Shown in pieces: positions 1 through 9,452 of a stretch of DNA of 64,000 nt. The position numbers and the translations under genes are program-made. The stretch is from FEN-1219 sp963713355 (GTDB lineage Bacteria; Pseudomonadota; Gammaproteobacteria; Steroidobacterales; Rariloculaceae): positions 1,364,001 through 1,428,000 of the forward strand of contig CAVQLK010000006.1 of the NCBI GenBank assembly GCA_963713355.1, written 5' to 3'. The first letter of the stretch is position 1; each line of letters opens with the position of its first letter. The notes under the pieces were generated by a model. The model was not told the DNA's origin, ran no database searches, and saw only the letters and a program-made list of their open reading frames with translations.

Positions 1-2
1 AA

Positions 3-392
3 CGCATGGCGATGACGCTGCTGTCGATATTCGCCGGCATCACGCTGCTCCTCGCGAACGTGGGCGTGTACGGGCTCATGACCTACTCGGTCGAGCTGCG
101 AACCGGCGAAATGGCGCTTCGGTCCGCGCTGGGCGCGTCGGCGAGGCAGGTGATCAACCTCGTGATGCGGCGTGGCATGGTGCTCGCGGCTGCGGGTGCC
201 GTGCTCGGCGTCGCAGGCGCCGTGGCGCTGCGGCGTGTGCTGGGGAGTCAGCTTTACGGCGTAAGCTCGTTGGATCTGCCGGTCTTGCTCCTCGTGCCCG
301 CCGTTCTGCTCTGCGTGGCGGCGCTTGCATGCCTCGTTCCGGCGCGCCGTGCCACGCGCGCGGATCCCGCGGACCTGTTGCGCGTGGAGTAG
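3..392 (+). CDS. ABC transporter permease, MacB/FtsX-like (C-terminal part)
   Basis: The gene runs in from outside the window; only about the last 129 residues are present. They hold the final FtsX-type membrane block: a helix near the start, the cytoplasmic motif 'RTGEMALRSALGAS', two further hydrophobic helices, and the closing 'VPARRATRADPADLLRVE' type tail seen in ADOP/MacB-like permeases. Such proteins move lipophilic or peptide substrates or lipoproteins with an ATPase partner, which is not visible here. A full-length paralogue lies at 50134-52566 and ends in the same way. The substrate cannot be inferred. Confidence 0.85.
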   Translation, partial: RMAMTLLSIFAGITLLLANVGVYGLMTYSVELRTGEMALRSALGASARQVINLVMRRGMVLAAAGAVLGVAGAVALRRVLGSQLYGVSSLDLPVLLLVPAVLLCVAALACLVPARRATRADPADLLRVE

Positions 393-488
393 GCCGCGCG
401 AACGCCGGAAGCATAAGAACCGCCAAGCGGTTCCCCGGGACGCGCAAGAAGCGCTACATTGCGACTCGAAACATTGAGGAACTCCGTA

Positions 489-1286
489 ATGCCGAAAGAA
501 CCGCGCGCCCGGACCGCCCTGATCCTAACGGTTGCAGCAACCCTTTGCGGCGCCGCAGTTTCGGTTGCCCAGGCGCAGCCCGACTTCACCGGCGTCTGGG
601 AGACGTACCGCGCGCCGCAAGGGCAGGGACGCGCCTCCGGCTTCGGTGGCGCACGGGCCGCTCTTCCGCTAACCGAAGAGGGAAGGCGCAGGGTCGAAGA
701 ATATCAAACGCTTGTCGGGCCGGAGCGGCTGAACGGCGGCGCCCACTGCGCCGATTACGGTGTTCCGAGCATGATGAGCATGCCCGGGTCATACCCGATC
801 GAGTTCATTCAAAAGCCCGATCAGCTCACGATTATTTTCGAGGTCAACAACGAGACGCGGCGCATCTACATCGGCGATCGGCAACTTCCGCCCGAGCGGC
901 GGCTCCCAAGCCGTGCGGGATATTCCGCAGCACAATGGGAAGGTGACGTGCTCGTCGTCAAGACCACCGATCTGCTCGACGGCCAGGACCAGTCTGCGAA
1001 TCCGTACTCCGACCAGGCCACGATCGACGAGCGCTTCTCACTCGAAGAGGTGAGCGGCACGAAGGTCCTGACCTATCAGGCGACGATCACGGATCCCATC
1101 TACTACACGGAACCGATCAAGATCGAGCGGCGGTACCAAGCGTACGATGGCTTCATCATTCCGTACGGCTGTCAGGACGAGCTTTGGTACGAGCTGCTCG
1201 AGTTGCGGCGCGAGCAGCTGGAGGCGGGCAAGCCCGTCGACGCGCGTATGAGCGACGTCTACAAGATCCGCGAGGAACGGGAATAG
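489..1286 (+). CDS. Secreted LTGVW-type protein of unknown function
   Basis: About 265 residues. The start is placed at the ATG at 489 because a GAGGA ribosome-binding site lies about 9 bases upstream; an in-frame ATG at 459 lacks one. Residues 1-30 form a signal peptide ending near 'VAQAQ'. The mature protein opens with 'PDFTGVWE' and later has the 'AAQWEGDVLVVKTTDL' block typical of a family common beside DUF6152 genes. The same pattern recurs at 54986-55816, 61718-62794 and 63157-64000. A DUF6152 gene follows 59 bases downstream. Location is probably periplasmic. No enzymatic motif was recognised and the function is unknown. Confidence 0.8.
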   Translation: MPKEPRARTALILTVAATLCGAAVSVAQAQPDFTGVWETYRAPQGQGRASGFGGARAALPLTEEGRRRVEEYQTLVGPERLNGGAHCADYGVPSMMSMPGSYPIEFIQKPDQLTIIFEVNNETRRIYIGDRQLPPERRLPSRAGYSAAQWEGDVLVVKTTDLLDGQDQSANPYSDQATIDERFSLEEVSGTKVLTYQATITDPIYYTEPIKIERRYQAYDGFIIPYGCQDELWYELLELRREQLEAGKPVDARMSDVYKIREERE

Positions 1287-1345
1287 CAAACGTACGATCG
1301 ATGTCACGCGGGCCCACTTGCTTGCGGCAGTCCAGGAGACTCTCT

Positions 1346-1771
1346 ATGCCGGCATATTTGAAGACCCTCGCTGTTGGAGCTTGCGCTTCCGTGCTCGCGC
1401 TCTGTGCGGCGGTGGCGACGGCACACCATTCGGCCGCACAGTTCGATTTCTCGCAGCGCGTCACGATCGAAGGGGTCGTCAAAGAGTTCAACGTCACGAA
1501 TCCTCACACGTGGGCCACTGTGGAGATTACCGATGACAAGCGCGGTACCCGCGATGCGGAGTACGAGGGCCACAGCGCGAGTCACTTCTTTCGTGCGGGC
1601 TACGAGCGGGGCATGGTGAATCCCGGCGACAAGGTCTCGATCTTGATCGCGCCTCGCAGGGACGGCGAGGACGGCGGCTTCATCCAAGCCTTCACGGCGA
1701 ACGGCAAGACGATCGGCTTCGGCGGCTTGTCGCCGGAGACGGGGCGACGCACCGACGGCGCCGCGAACTGA
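1346..1771 (+). CDS. DUF6152 family secreted protein
   Basis: 141 residues. The ATG at 1346 is preceded by AGGAG at good spacing; longer in-frame starts overlap the upstream gene and lack a signal peptide. A hydrophobic signal segment ends at 'ATAHHSAAQFD'. The 'AHHS' motif directly after the cleavage region and the 'NPHTWATVEI' motif are hallmarks of DUF6152, a small beta-rich periplasmic domain of unknown function. It is co-oriented with the LTGVW protein upstream and the SnoaL-like gene 20 bases downstream, so the three probably form an operon. See 54555-54989 for a second copy and 61718-62794 for a fused form. Confidence 0.82.
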   Translation: MPAYLKTLAVGACASVLALCAAVATAHHSAAQFDFSQRVTIEGVVKEFNVTNPHTWATVEITDDKRGTRDAEYEGHSASHFFRAGYERGMVNPGDKVSILIAPRRDGEDGGFIQAFTANGKTIGFGGLSPETGRRTDGAAN

Positions 1772-1791
1772 TTGGAACGGGAGCGAACGCC

Positions 1792-2316
1792 ATGCAAAAG
1801 ACGACCATAGGACTGGCGGGCGTCATCGCCGGCCTGCTCATTTCGTTTCTCGTTCCGGATCTCGACCTGCCGGTCGCCTTGGCGCAAAACACTCGGGCTA
1901 CGAGCTACGCGGAGGAGCGAGCGCTGATCGAGAACCTGCAAGCGCGCTACCTGTTTGCGCTCGACTTCAAAGATCATGATCTGTACGTCACCACTTTCAC
2001 GCCGGATGGCATTCTCGACGTCGGCAACGGCGCGGTCGTCGGCCGCGAGGCGATCAAGGCCGCCGTCGCGAACATGCCCGGAGGCCGCCATCACGTCACG
2101 AACTTGGTTCTTCGCATCGACGGCGACCGCGCGACCGGCCGCGCGGCCTGGATGCACACGGGCAAGAATGCCGAGGGCCGCATGACGATCGGCGGCTTCG
2201 GTCACTACGAGGACGACCTCGTCAAAGTGAACGGCGAATGGCTATTCGCCAGAAGGCGCATCTACAACGAAGGCAATGAAGCCTGGGCAGCTCCGCCCGG
2301 GAACCCGGCGTGGTGA
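1792..2316 (+). CDS. SnoaL/NTF2-like secreted protein
   Basis: 174 residues. The ATG has GGGAG upstream. Residues 1-35 look like a signal peptide or membrane anchor ('GVIAGLLISFLVPDLDLPVALAQ'-like stretch). The rest has a SnoaL/nuclear transport factor 2 pattern: an N-terminal helix 'IENLQARYLFALDFKDHDLYVTTF', the 'FTPDGILDVG' strand, 'GREAIKAAV', 'HHVTNLVLRIDGDRATGRA' and a closing 'WLFARRRI'. Members are cyclases, isomerases, dehydratases or ligand-binding proteins; the exported form here suggests a periplasmic role. It lies 20 bases after the DUF6152 gene. The substrate is unknown. Confidence 0.75.
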   Translation: MQKTTIGLAGVIAGLLISFLVPDLDLPVALAQNTRATSYAEERALIENLQARYLFALDFKDHDLYVTTFTPDGILDVGNGAVVGREAIKAAVANMPGGRHHVTNLVLRIDGDRATGRAAWMHTGKNAEGRMTIGGFGHYEDDLVKVNGEWLFARRRIYNEGNEAWAAPPGNPAW

Positions 2317-2352
2317 GCTCGAACTGACGTTCAGTAACCGAGACGGACAGTT

Positions 2353-3354
2353 CTAGGGTGTGCCGCCGCGATATTTCTTCTCGCCCGCGAGCACCTTGAT
2401 GGGGAGCCGGTTCTCGGGCAGCGGGATCGGGCACGTCGTGAACGGATTGAACGAGCAGGGCGGGTTATACGCCTCGTTGAAATCGAGAATCGTCGTGCCG
2501 TCCTTGCTCAAGTCCGAGTACAGGAAGCGGGCGGCTTCATAGGTCTCGTCGCCGCTCGACGCGTCGTTGAACACGAAATAGAAGCGTCCGGGCTCCGTCG
2601 TGAAAGGCCGCAAGCGCAGCGTCTCGCCGTTCAGCGTGAATTCCACGACGCCTTCGGTCTCGTACGTGTCCACATCGCCGAAGGTATTGACGACCGGCAA
2701 GCTGCGCGGCGTCGCATCGCGAATGAAGCGGCCGAGCACACGGTAGTCGCGGCTGATCGGAAACCACTCGAAACCCTCGAAGGTCCTCGCGCGCTCGCCG
2801 TTCGGATCCCTGACGCGTAGCGACAGGCGCGTGCCGCTACGGTGAACCACGACGCTCGCACCGTTGGCTTCGATGACGTCGGGCTCTTCCGCGCCGTCAT
2901 CGCGAAGCACGATCGCCGAAGTTGCCGGCTCGCCGTTGATCGTGATCGAGGCGCTCGGGTCGGGCGCGAAGGTGACCTCGTCGGACGCCACCGTAAAGCT
3001 GCCGAGCCGCTCGGGCAGCGGAGCGATCAGGGTCACGTCATTGTCGGGCGCGCTGCCGGCCGTTTGCGTGCCGGGCTTGAGAAAGTGCAGGCCCTCGATC
3101 GTGACCCAATTGCGCGTGTAGCTCTCTTCGTGCTCCGAGCGCCACGCTTCAACCTCCATGACGACCGCGTCGTTCCACTCGAGCGGCGGCGCGGCCGCGG
3201 GCCGGCAGCCGATCGCGCAGCAGACGAGTGCGCCGACCAACGTCGCGAGCAAAGGCCGCGAAACATCAGCAGCCCGAGACCGCCCGTCGCGAAGAACGAC
3301 GCGCACCGGGCCGCGATGGGCAGTTGCACTGACGGCGCAGTCCTTTTTGAACAC
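2353..3354 (-). CDS. DUF1684 domain protein
   Basis: Up to 333 residues. The C-terminal half carries the DUF1684 signature: 'FLYSDLSKDGTTILDFNEAY' followed by 'NPPCSFNPFTTCPIPLPEN' and 'LPIKVLAGEKKY'. The N-terminus contains a hydrophobic stretch followed by 'CCAIGC', so the protein may be an exported lipoprotein, although the residues before it are long for a signal peptide and the true start is unsure. The gene is divergent from TonB receptor 1, with 254 bases between the starts. DUF1684 proteins have no settled function. Confidence 0.82.
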   Translation of the reverse strand: MFKKDCAVSATAHRGPVRVVLRDGRSRAADVSRPLLATLVGALVCCAIGCRPAAAPPLEWNDAVVMEVEAWRSEHEESYTRNWVTIEGLHFLKPGTQTAGSAPDNDVTLIAPLPERLGSFTVASDEVTFAPDPSASITINGEPATSAIVLRDDGAEEPDVIEANGASVVVHRSGTRLSLRVRDPNGERARTFEGFEWFPISRDYRVLGRFIRDATPRSLPVVNTFGDVDTYETEGVVEFTLNGETLRLRPFTTEPGRFYFVFNDASSGDETYEAARFLYSDLSKDGTTILDFNEAYNPPCSFNPFTTCPIPLPENRLPIKVLAGEKKYRGGTP

Positions 3355-3478
3355 GATTCTTATGCCCCCTGCGGCTCGTTCATGTTCTCACGCAGCGCAG
3401 ACGAAATCGAAGTGTGAACCGAGCGTCCCTGGATCACCTCCGCTGGCGCGGCGCCGGTCTCGTATTGTGCCTTCGGCG

Positions 3479-3521
3479 CAACACTCGCGGCCGGAGTGTT
3501 GATTGGCGCGTTGCACGCGCC
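3479..3521. promoter_or_regulatory. Two adjacent palindromes (operator-like) in the receptor 1 promoter
   Basis: Two inverted repeats lie side by side. The first has 8-base arms, CAACACTC at 3479-3486 and GAGTGTTG at 3494-3501, around a 7-base centre. The second has 7-base arms, GGCGCGT at 3505-3511 and ACGCGCC at 3515-3521, around TGC. The first overlaps the -35 hexamer and the second exactly fills the spacer before the -10. That placement suits repressor binding; the regulator is not identified. Confidence 0.55.
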
Positions 3522-3528
3522 CTACAAT
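3499..3528 (+). promoter_or_regulatory. Sigma-70-like promoter of TonB receptor 1
   Basis: TTGATT (3499-3504) and TACAAT (3523-3528) are separated by 18 bases, close to the vegetative sigma consensus. It would give a leader of about 70 bases before the receptor start at 3609, which has its own GGGGGA ribosome-binding site. Confidence 0.5.
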
Positions 3529-3608
3529 CCCCTGCGATCCGCAAGGCGACCCGCGTTCGCCGTATGCATCCGGCGCACCGGCTCACTCGAACCAACTAGG
3601 GGGAAATT

Positions 3609-6137
3609 ATGAAGACCAGCTCACGAGCATCGGTCAGCCGCACGCACGTGCGTGCTCCCAGGCTGTCACTGTTGGCCCGCGCGTTGCCTGTCACTGCGGC
3701 GGCATTGCTCGCGGCCGATTACGCAGCGGCTCAGGAACTCGAAGAAATCCTCGTAACCGCCCGTTTCCGTTCAGAGAACTTACAGGAAATTCCTCTAGCG
3801 ATCACCGCGATCAGCGGCGAATCGCTCGAGGAGAACGGCGCCATGAGCATCATCGACGTCGCGGATTGGGCGCCGAACGTCGTGATCGATCAACTTGGGT
3901 CGGGCTACGGGCCCACGCTCGCTGCGAGCGTTCGCGGTCTCGGCTACGGCGACTTCAAGGCGACCTCGGAGCCCACGATGACGATCTACGTGGACGACGT
4001 CGTGCTCGGTCGGCCGACCGGCGCCGTCCTCGATCTGCTCGACCTGGAGCGCGTAGAAGTGCTGCGCGGTCCCCAAGGCACGCTTTTCGGAAAAAATGCG
4101 ATCGGCGGCGTGATGAGGCTCATCTCGCGCCGGCCCGGCGAAGGCGGAACGGGCGGGCAAGTCGAGCTCACGGCCGGCGACTACAACCGGCTCGACCTGC
4201 GCGGCTCGTTCGAGACCGCATTGGTCGAGGACAAAGTGTTCGCGCGTATCTCGTACGTCTCCAAGCAGCGCGACGGCTGGCAAGACCTCGTGGACTTTTC
4301 GTGCGCGATGATCGCGCAGGGCACTCCGCAGCTCGCCGGCTATAATGACGGGATCGTCGGCTGGAACGATCCCGACGGCCCGAATGGCGCCGGCGGCGTG
4401 AACATCGTCGGCACACCGATCATGGGCGTCGTCGGGAGCGCGGCCGACAACAACTTCGCTATTCCGACGGCCACGTCGTCGCGCGGCACGAGCAACGGCT
4501 GCGTCGTCGACACGCTCGGCGAAGAGAGCGTGCAGGCCGCGCGCGGCGTGCTGCGCTTCGTCACGAGCGACAAGTTCGAGATGAACTTCGCTGCGGACGT
4601 CACGAATCAGGAATCCGAAAGTCCCTACGATCTTCTGACGCAGGCGAATCCGAACACGAATCTCGGGATCCTCTACAACAATCAGGTCGCGAGGGCGAAT
4701 TGGGGCGTCCCGTGGGACCAGCGGTTCTTGCCGCCCAACGAGAGCGTGAACTACGCGGGTTTCAACGATCTGTCGAATATCGACGGCGGCATCGAGATCC
4801 CGAACATCAACGACGTGCGGCATTGGGGCGTCAGCACCACGTTCGATTGGACGCTTGCCAACCTCGGCGTCAAGGTGATCCTCGCGCACCGTGAGTTCGA
4901 CGCACAGTGGGGCCGCGATTCCGACGCGTCGCCGATGCCGATCAACCACACTCTCGACACGTTCCGCGACGATCAGGACACTGCGGAGATTCGCGTGAGC
5001 GGTCAGTTGCTCAATGACCGCATGGAGTGGACCGCCGGCTACTTCTATTTCAATGCCGAGGACCTGAACTCGAATATCTCCGTTCTCTATCCCTGCTTGA
5101 ACGCAACGGCCTGCATCGACCGCGTGGACACGCAGACCACGGAGAACACCGGCGTCTTTCTCAGCACGGTGACCGACCTCACGGACAGGATGTCGCTGAC
5201 GATCGGGTTGCGCCACACGGAGGACGACAAGGAGATCCTGCAGGAGCGCTACAACCGCGCGGGCGTTTACTGCTGCGGCTTCGACCCGGCCACTCCGGTG
5301 TTCGCGAACTCCAGCGAGACCGATCCCATGGTGAGCCTGTCCTATCAGTTGCGTGACAGCCTCATGCTCTACGCCACGTACCAGGAGGGATTCCGCGGCG
5401 GTGGCACGACGGCCCGGCCGACGGCGACCACGCGCGTACCGTTCGGCCCTGAGACGCTGAGCAACTTCGAGATCGGCATGAAGTCCGACCTGATCGACGG
5501 GCGGATGCGTCTCAACGTGTCGCTGTTCGACATGGACTACCAGGACATGCAGATCGGCACGGCCGGTCAGGATCAGTTTGGTCAAGCGGCCTGGGTGACG
5601 GCGAACGACGGCGAGGCCAACATCCAGGGCGTCGAGATCGAGATCAACTCGACGATCGGCGAGAATTGGGCGCTAGACGCGACGGTCGGCTATACGGACT
5701 TCCAGTACATCCGGTTACCCACCCAGCAGGACTGCCTGAACAAGGGGTTTCCGGCGAGCAGCTGCGGCGGAACGATCCTCATCGACAGCTCGCCCGGCCG
5801 CACGCCGAAATACAAGGCGTCGGTCAATGCGAGCTATCTGATGAGCCTCGACAACGGCAGCGGGCTCGGGTTCCACTACGGTGTGAGCTATCAGGACGAC
5901 ACGTACTTCGGCGCGAACAACGACCCGACGACGCTCGGGCCGGCGTATTCGTTGCACAACGCACGCGTCACCTGGGTGTCGCCGGACGAGAGCTGGGAAG
6001 CCTCGCTCTTCGGAACCAACATCACCGACGAGCGCGCGGTGCAAAGTATCCTGAGCTTCCTCACGCTGTTCGGCACGGTGCAGACGACGTACGTGCGGCC
6101 GGAGGAGTGGGCGCTCACGATCAAGAAGAGCTTCTAG
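3609..6137 (+). CDS. TonB-dependent outer membrane receptor 1
   Basis: 842 residues. The ATG follows 'AGGGGGAAATT'. The signal peptide covers about residues 1-41 and ends 'YAAAQ'. A TonB box-like 'EEILVTARFR' is followed by the plug domain (about 45-165), with 'SVRGLGYGDFK', 'YVDDVVLGRPTGA' and 'VEVLRGPQGTLFGKNAIGG'. A large beta-barrel follows and ends in the expected terminal phenylalanine ('LTIKKSF'). Family members import iron complexes or organic molecules using TonB energy. The plug type with 'LRGPQGTLFGKNA' is common in catabolic receptors. The substrate is not readable from sequence. The promoter carries two palindromes and a strong hairpin follows the stop. Confidence 0.92.
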   Translation: MKTSSRASVSRTHVRAPRLSLLARALPVTAAALLAADYAAAQELEEILVTARFRSENLQEIPLAITAISGESLEENGAMSIIDVADWAPNVVIDQLGSGYGPTLAASVRGLGYGDFKATSEPTMTIYVDDVVLGRPTGAVLDLLDLERVEVLRGPQGTLFGKNAIGGVMRLISRRPGEGGTGGQVELTAGDYNRLDLRGSFETALVEDKVFARISYVSKQRDGWQDLVDFSCAMIAQGTPQLAGYNDGIVGWNDPDGPNGAGGVNIVGTPIMGVVGSAADNNFAIPTATSSRGTSNGCVVDTLGEESVQAARGVLRFVTSDKFEMNFAADVTNQESESPYDLLTQANPNTNLGILYNNQVARANWGVPWDQRFLPPNESVNYAGFNDLSNIDGGIEIPNINDVRHWGVSTTFDWTLANLGVKVILAHREFDAQWGRDSDASPMPINHTLDTFRDDQDTAEIRVSGQLLNDRMEWTAGYFYFNAEDLNSNISVLYPCLNATACIDRVDTQTTENTGVFLSTVTDLTDRMSLTIGLRHTEDDKEILQERYNRAGVYCCGFDPATPVFANSSETDPMVSLSYQLRDSLMLYATYQEGFRGGGTTARPTATTRVPFGPETLSNFEIGMKSDLIDGRMRLNVSLFDMDYQDMQIGTAGQDQFGQAAWVTANDGEANIQGVEIEINSTIGENWALDATVGYTDFQYIRLPTQQDCLNKGFPASSCGGTILIDSSPGRTPKYKASVNASYLMSLDNGSGLGFHYGVSYQDDTYFGANNDPTTLGPAYSLHNARVTWVSPDESWEASLFGTNITDERAVQSILSFLTLFGTVQTTYVRPEEWALTIKKSF

Positions 6138-6157
6138 CTCGCGCTCGCCTGCGAGTT

Positions 6158-6189
6158 GGGGCGCCGATCGTGTGTACGATCGGCGCCCC
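6158..6189. terminator. Strong hairpin after receptor 1
   Basis: A perfect 14-base inverted repeat (left arm 6158-6171, right arm 6176-6189) closes on a GTGT loop 20 bases after the receptor stop. There is no T-tract behind it on the plus strand, so it may be an mRNA-stabilising or bidirectional element rather than a simple intrinsic terminator. It sits between the converging receptor and CBS genes. Confidence 0.65.
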
Positions 6190-6259
6190 GCTAAATGCGC
6201 GCTGCTCTTGCGGTCCTCGACGCAGTCGCGCGGCTAGATGCGTCTTCCTGCCGCCGCGC

Positions 6260-6676
6260 TCAGTGTTCAACGGGCTGGGAGATCTCTTTCAAGCTCTCTC
6301 CGGCCTTCCTCTGCGACTTTTGGCTCAGGTCGCCAATCGACACGACGCCGACGAGCCGCTTATCGCGGTCCACGACCGGCATGCGGCGGACCTGCTGTTC
6401 CGCCATGTTCTCTAGAACCTCGTTGACGGATTGATCTTCGTAGCAGTAGAGCACGCGCGGCGACATCGTTGTACGGGCGGTCGCTCCTTCGAGGCTGCCC
6501 GACGCGACGCAGCGCACCACAATGTCACGGTCCGTGACCATGCCGATCATGCGGTCGTTCTCGGCGACCGGAACGGAGCCGATGTCATCGTCCCGCATCC
6601 GTCGAGCGATCTCGGCGACAGGCGCATCGGGCGTCACGAAACTCACGTCGTGCGTCATTACATCCTTGATCTTCAT
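6260..6676 (-). CDS. CBS domain protein
   Basis: 138 residues. The start is set at 6676 because GAAAGGAGAG lies just upstream; longer frames add non-conserved sequence. Two CBS motifs fill the protein: 'MKIKDVMTHDVSFVTPDAPV' to 'GMVTDRDIVVR', then 'TTMSPRVLYCYEDQSVNEV' to 'LVGVVSIGDLS'. Paired CBS motifs bind adenosine ligands such as AMP, ATP or SAM and act as energy or stress sensors, here as a stand-alone cytoplasmic module. It ends the reverse-strand cluster that runs from about 13.2 to 6.3 kb. Confidence 0.9.
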   Translation of the reverse strand: MKIKDVMTHDVSFVTPDAPVAEIARRMRDDDIGSVPVAENDRMIGMVTDRDIVVRCVASGSLEGATARTTMSPRVLYCYEDQSVNEVLENMAEQQVRRMPVVDRDKRLVGVVSIGDLSQKSQRKAGESLKEISQPVEH

Positions 6677-6785
6677 GCTGCTCTCCTTTCGAAGCTCCGC
6701 GTTCGCTGAACGTCGATCCACTGCAATCTGCATGCCAGTCTTCACGCTTGGTCCTCGGGAATAATCGAAGCCGGCACGTACCGTG

Positions 6786-8253
6786 TCAGCTCGACGGAGC
6801 TGAGTGTGTTTCATCGCGGACCGCGGACAACGGCGTTGCGACCGTCTCCAGCGGCTTGCGTTCGGCATCGATGCCGAGCCACGCGGCGACAACGGCGGCG
6901 CCGGCCATCAGCAATCCGGCGACGACGTAGCCGAAGAACACTGCTTCGCGGCTGCCGGTCTCGATCAACGTGCCGTACAGCGCCGGCCCAATGAATCCGC
7001 CGAGGCCCGTCCCGATTGCATAGAAGATCGAGATGGCGACCGCGCGCATCTCGAGAGGAAAGATCTCGCTGACCGTGAGGTAGGCCGAGCTCGCGGCCGC
7101 CGACGCGAAGAAGAACAACACCGACCAGCACAATGTCATCGTCGTCGCATCGAGCACGTCTATGGAGAACGCATAGTCCGGAGGGAAGTAGGCCGATTCC
7201 GGCAATCGCCGTACGTTGCCGCGATCATCGTGCGCCGGCCCGCTGAGTCGAACAGCCGCCCGAGCAGCAGGGGTCCCAAGAAGTTGCCGAGCGCGAACGG
7301 AAAAATGTAATAGCCGACGTCGTTCGCCGCGACGCCGTAGAAACTCGTGAGCACGAGCGCGTACGTGAAGAAGATCGCGTTATAGAAAAATGCTTGCGAG
7401 CCCATCAGCACGAAGCCGAGCACGGACGACGACGGTAGCGCGTGACGAGCAGCGCGAAGATCTCGCGCCACGATACGTGCGGGCGTAGACGGATCGCGAA
7501 TGCGTTGCGGCATTCGGTGCACGGCCCGTGCTCGCGCTCGACTTCGGCTTCGATGCGCGCGACGACGGCTTCCGCCTCCGCAAGGCGGCCGCGCGTCATG
7601 AGCCACCTAGGGCTTTCGGGCAGATGCCGCCGCACGAGCAGGATCGCGACGGTCAGGACTGCCCCGAACGCGAACGCCACGCGCCAGCCGACGTCCTCGG
7701 GGAGGCGGCCCGGTTCAAGCAGCACGATGCTCAAGCCCGCGCCGGCCGCGGCGCCGAGCCAGAAGCTGCCGTTGATCGCGAGGTCGACGAGACCGCGCAC
7801 GCGCGCGGGAATCAGCTCGTCGATCGCCGAGTTGATCGCTGCGTACTCGCCGCCGATGCCGAAGCCCGTCAGAAATCGGCAGAACGCGAACGACCAGAAA
7901 TCCCAGGTCGCCGGCCGTGCAGCAGCGTCGCAACGAGATAGACCGCTAACGTCGCGAGGAACAGCGGCTTGCGCCCGAGCTTGTCGGCGAGCCGGCCGAA
8001 GAACAATGCCCCGAGCACCGCGCCCGCCACGTACGCGGATCCGGCCCAGCCGATGTCGGCCGCCGAGAGGCCAAGGGTGCCGTCCTGCTGCAGCGTCGGC
8101 CCAAGCGAGCCGACCACCGTTACTTCGAGCCCGTCGAGGATCCACGTGATGCCGAGCGCCGTCACGACTCGCCAATGCCAGCGCGACCACGGCAGCCGGT
8201 CGAGCCGCTCCGGCAGGGTGCTCGTCAGAGTCTCGGCGTCTGCGATGATTCAT
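6786..8253 (-). pseudogene. MFS transporter (metabolite/H+ symporter type), frameshifted
   Basis: One major facilitator protein is readable only by changing frame. An N-terminal piece (8165-7869) holds 'GITWILDGLEVTVVG' and 'LADKLGRKP'. A second piece (about 7905-7450) holds 'RFLTGFGIGGEYAAINSAID', a classic MFS signature, and 'LPESPRWLM'. A third (7440-7200) holds 'GLFDSAGRRTM'-type helices, and a fourth (7205-6786) holds 'SEIFPLEMRAVAISI'. Each change fits one missing base. Twelve-helix topology appears complete. The start is probably near 8253, where an ATG lies in a neighbouring frame. Likely a proton-coupled symporter of the sugar-porter-like class; substrate unknown. All pieces look conserved, so sequencing error is a strong alternative to decay. 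Confidence 0.75.
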
Positions 8254-9452
8254 CGTTGCCCCGGCCGTCAGCTCGCGACTTCGGCTTGCTCGCTTGTGCG
8301 CCGGGTTTGTGCGAGCGTGCTCTGACGCGTTCGATGGGGCCGTTTCTTCGTCGGCGTCTTTCGGCCGCCACGTCAGTTCCTGTTCCATGCGCTGCTGGAG
8401 CAAAGCCAGCACCGCCGCCTCCTCGGAGGACAGCCGGTGCAACGTGCCGCGCAGCTCCTTTTCGGTTTGCCGTTTCAGCGTCTTGACCAGCGACCGGTCC
8501 ATGTAGGCTTCGATGATCGCCGGGTGCACGTAGCACTTGCGGCAGATGGCTTGCGTGTTGCCCAGCCGCTCGGCAACCCGTTCGATCGCCATTGGTGATG
8601 TTCCGTTTGGCCGCGGCCGTCGAGTCGAAGTCCTGGAATTCCTGCAGTGCCTGCGCGGCGAGCGCCGTGCCGGCCCAGGTGCGAAAATCCTTGGCCGTGA
8701 AATCCTCGCCGCTGATCCTCCGTAGATAGTCGTTCACGTCGCCCGAGTCGACATCGCGGACCTCGCCCGCCTCGTCGACGATACTGAAAAAGCTCTTGCC
8801 CAGGCAGATCGCGACATGCGTGGACGATCGCGGCCAATCGGCGGTCCTTGAGGTCGATCTCATGCTCGATGCCGTGCTTGCCGCTGAAGTCGAAGCGGAT
8901 TGTCGCTCCGCGGAGCTTGACGTGCTCATCGTGCATCGTCGTCAGCCCGAAGGAATGGTTATCGCGTGCGTATTCGTCGTTGCCGACGCGAATCAGACTC
9001 GTCTCGAGCAACTTGACGGCGGCCGCAAGGACCTTATCGCGCGGTAAGCCGCGCTTGCGCAGATCGCGAGCAACGGCGCGACGAATCTTGGGCAGCGTCT
9101 TGGCGAACGCGATGATGCGTTCGTACTTCCTTTGATCCTGGGCCTCGCGCCACCGAGGGTGATACCGATACTGCTTGCGGCCGCGCGCGTCTCGACCTGT
9201 GGCTTGCAAGTGCCCGTCAGCTGCGGCACAGATCCAGACGTCCTTCCAGGCCGGGGGAATTGCCAGTGCGCGAATCCGGGCGAGCATCGCGGGGCTGCGC
9301 AGTGGAGCGCCGTTCGGTCGGACGTACTTGAACGACTTGCCGCGGCGGCGGCGGGCAAATCCGCGCTCCGCGTCGCTGACATAGCGAAGATGAGCCGAAC
9401 GCGCCGCCGCCCGAAATTCCCGTTCCTTGTCGAGACCCGTGCTTACTTCCAC
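8254..9452 (-). pseudogene. DNA topoisomerase IB, frameshifted
   Basis: Bacterial type IB topoisomerase that nicks and religates one strand to relax supercoils. The N-terminal part (9452-8783) has 'LRYVSDAERGFARRR', 'IRALAIPPAWKDVWIC', 'GRDARGRKQYRYHPRWRE' and 'RVGNDEYARDNHSFGLTT'. The catalytic core continues in another frame (about 8779-8595) with 'DVNDYLRRISGEDFTAKDF' and 'RTWAGT', then in a third frame with 'ERVAERLGNTQAICRKCYVHP', which includes the catalytic tyrosine. The two breaks, near 8780 and 8594, each fit one extra base. No in-frame stop ends the protein before the MFS gene, so the 3' end given is approximate. The catalytic residues are all present, which argues for a functional gene with sequence errors. 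Confidence 0.82.

Noticed and set aside
3795..5585. A 596-codon open frame opposite TonB receptor 1
   Set aside because: It is arginine/valine-rich with no recognisable motif and mirrors codon positions of the receptor; typical of high-GC antisense frames.
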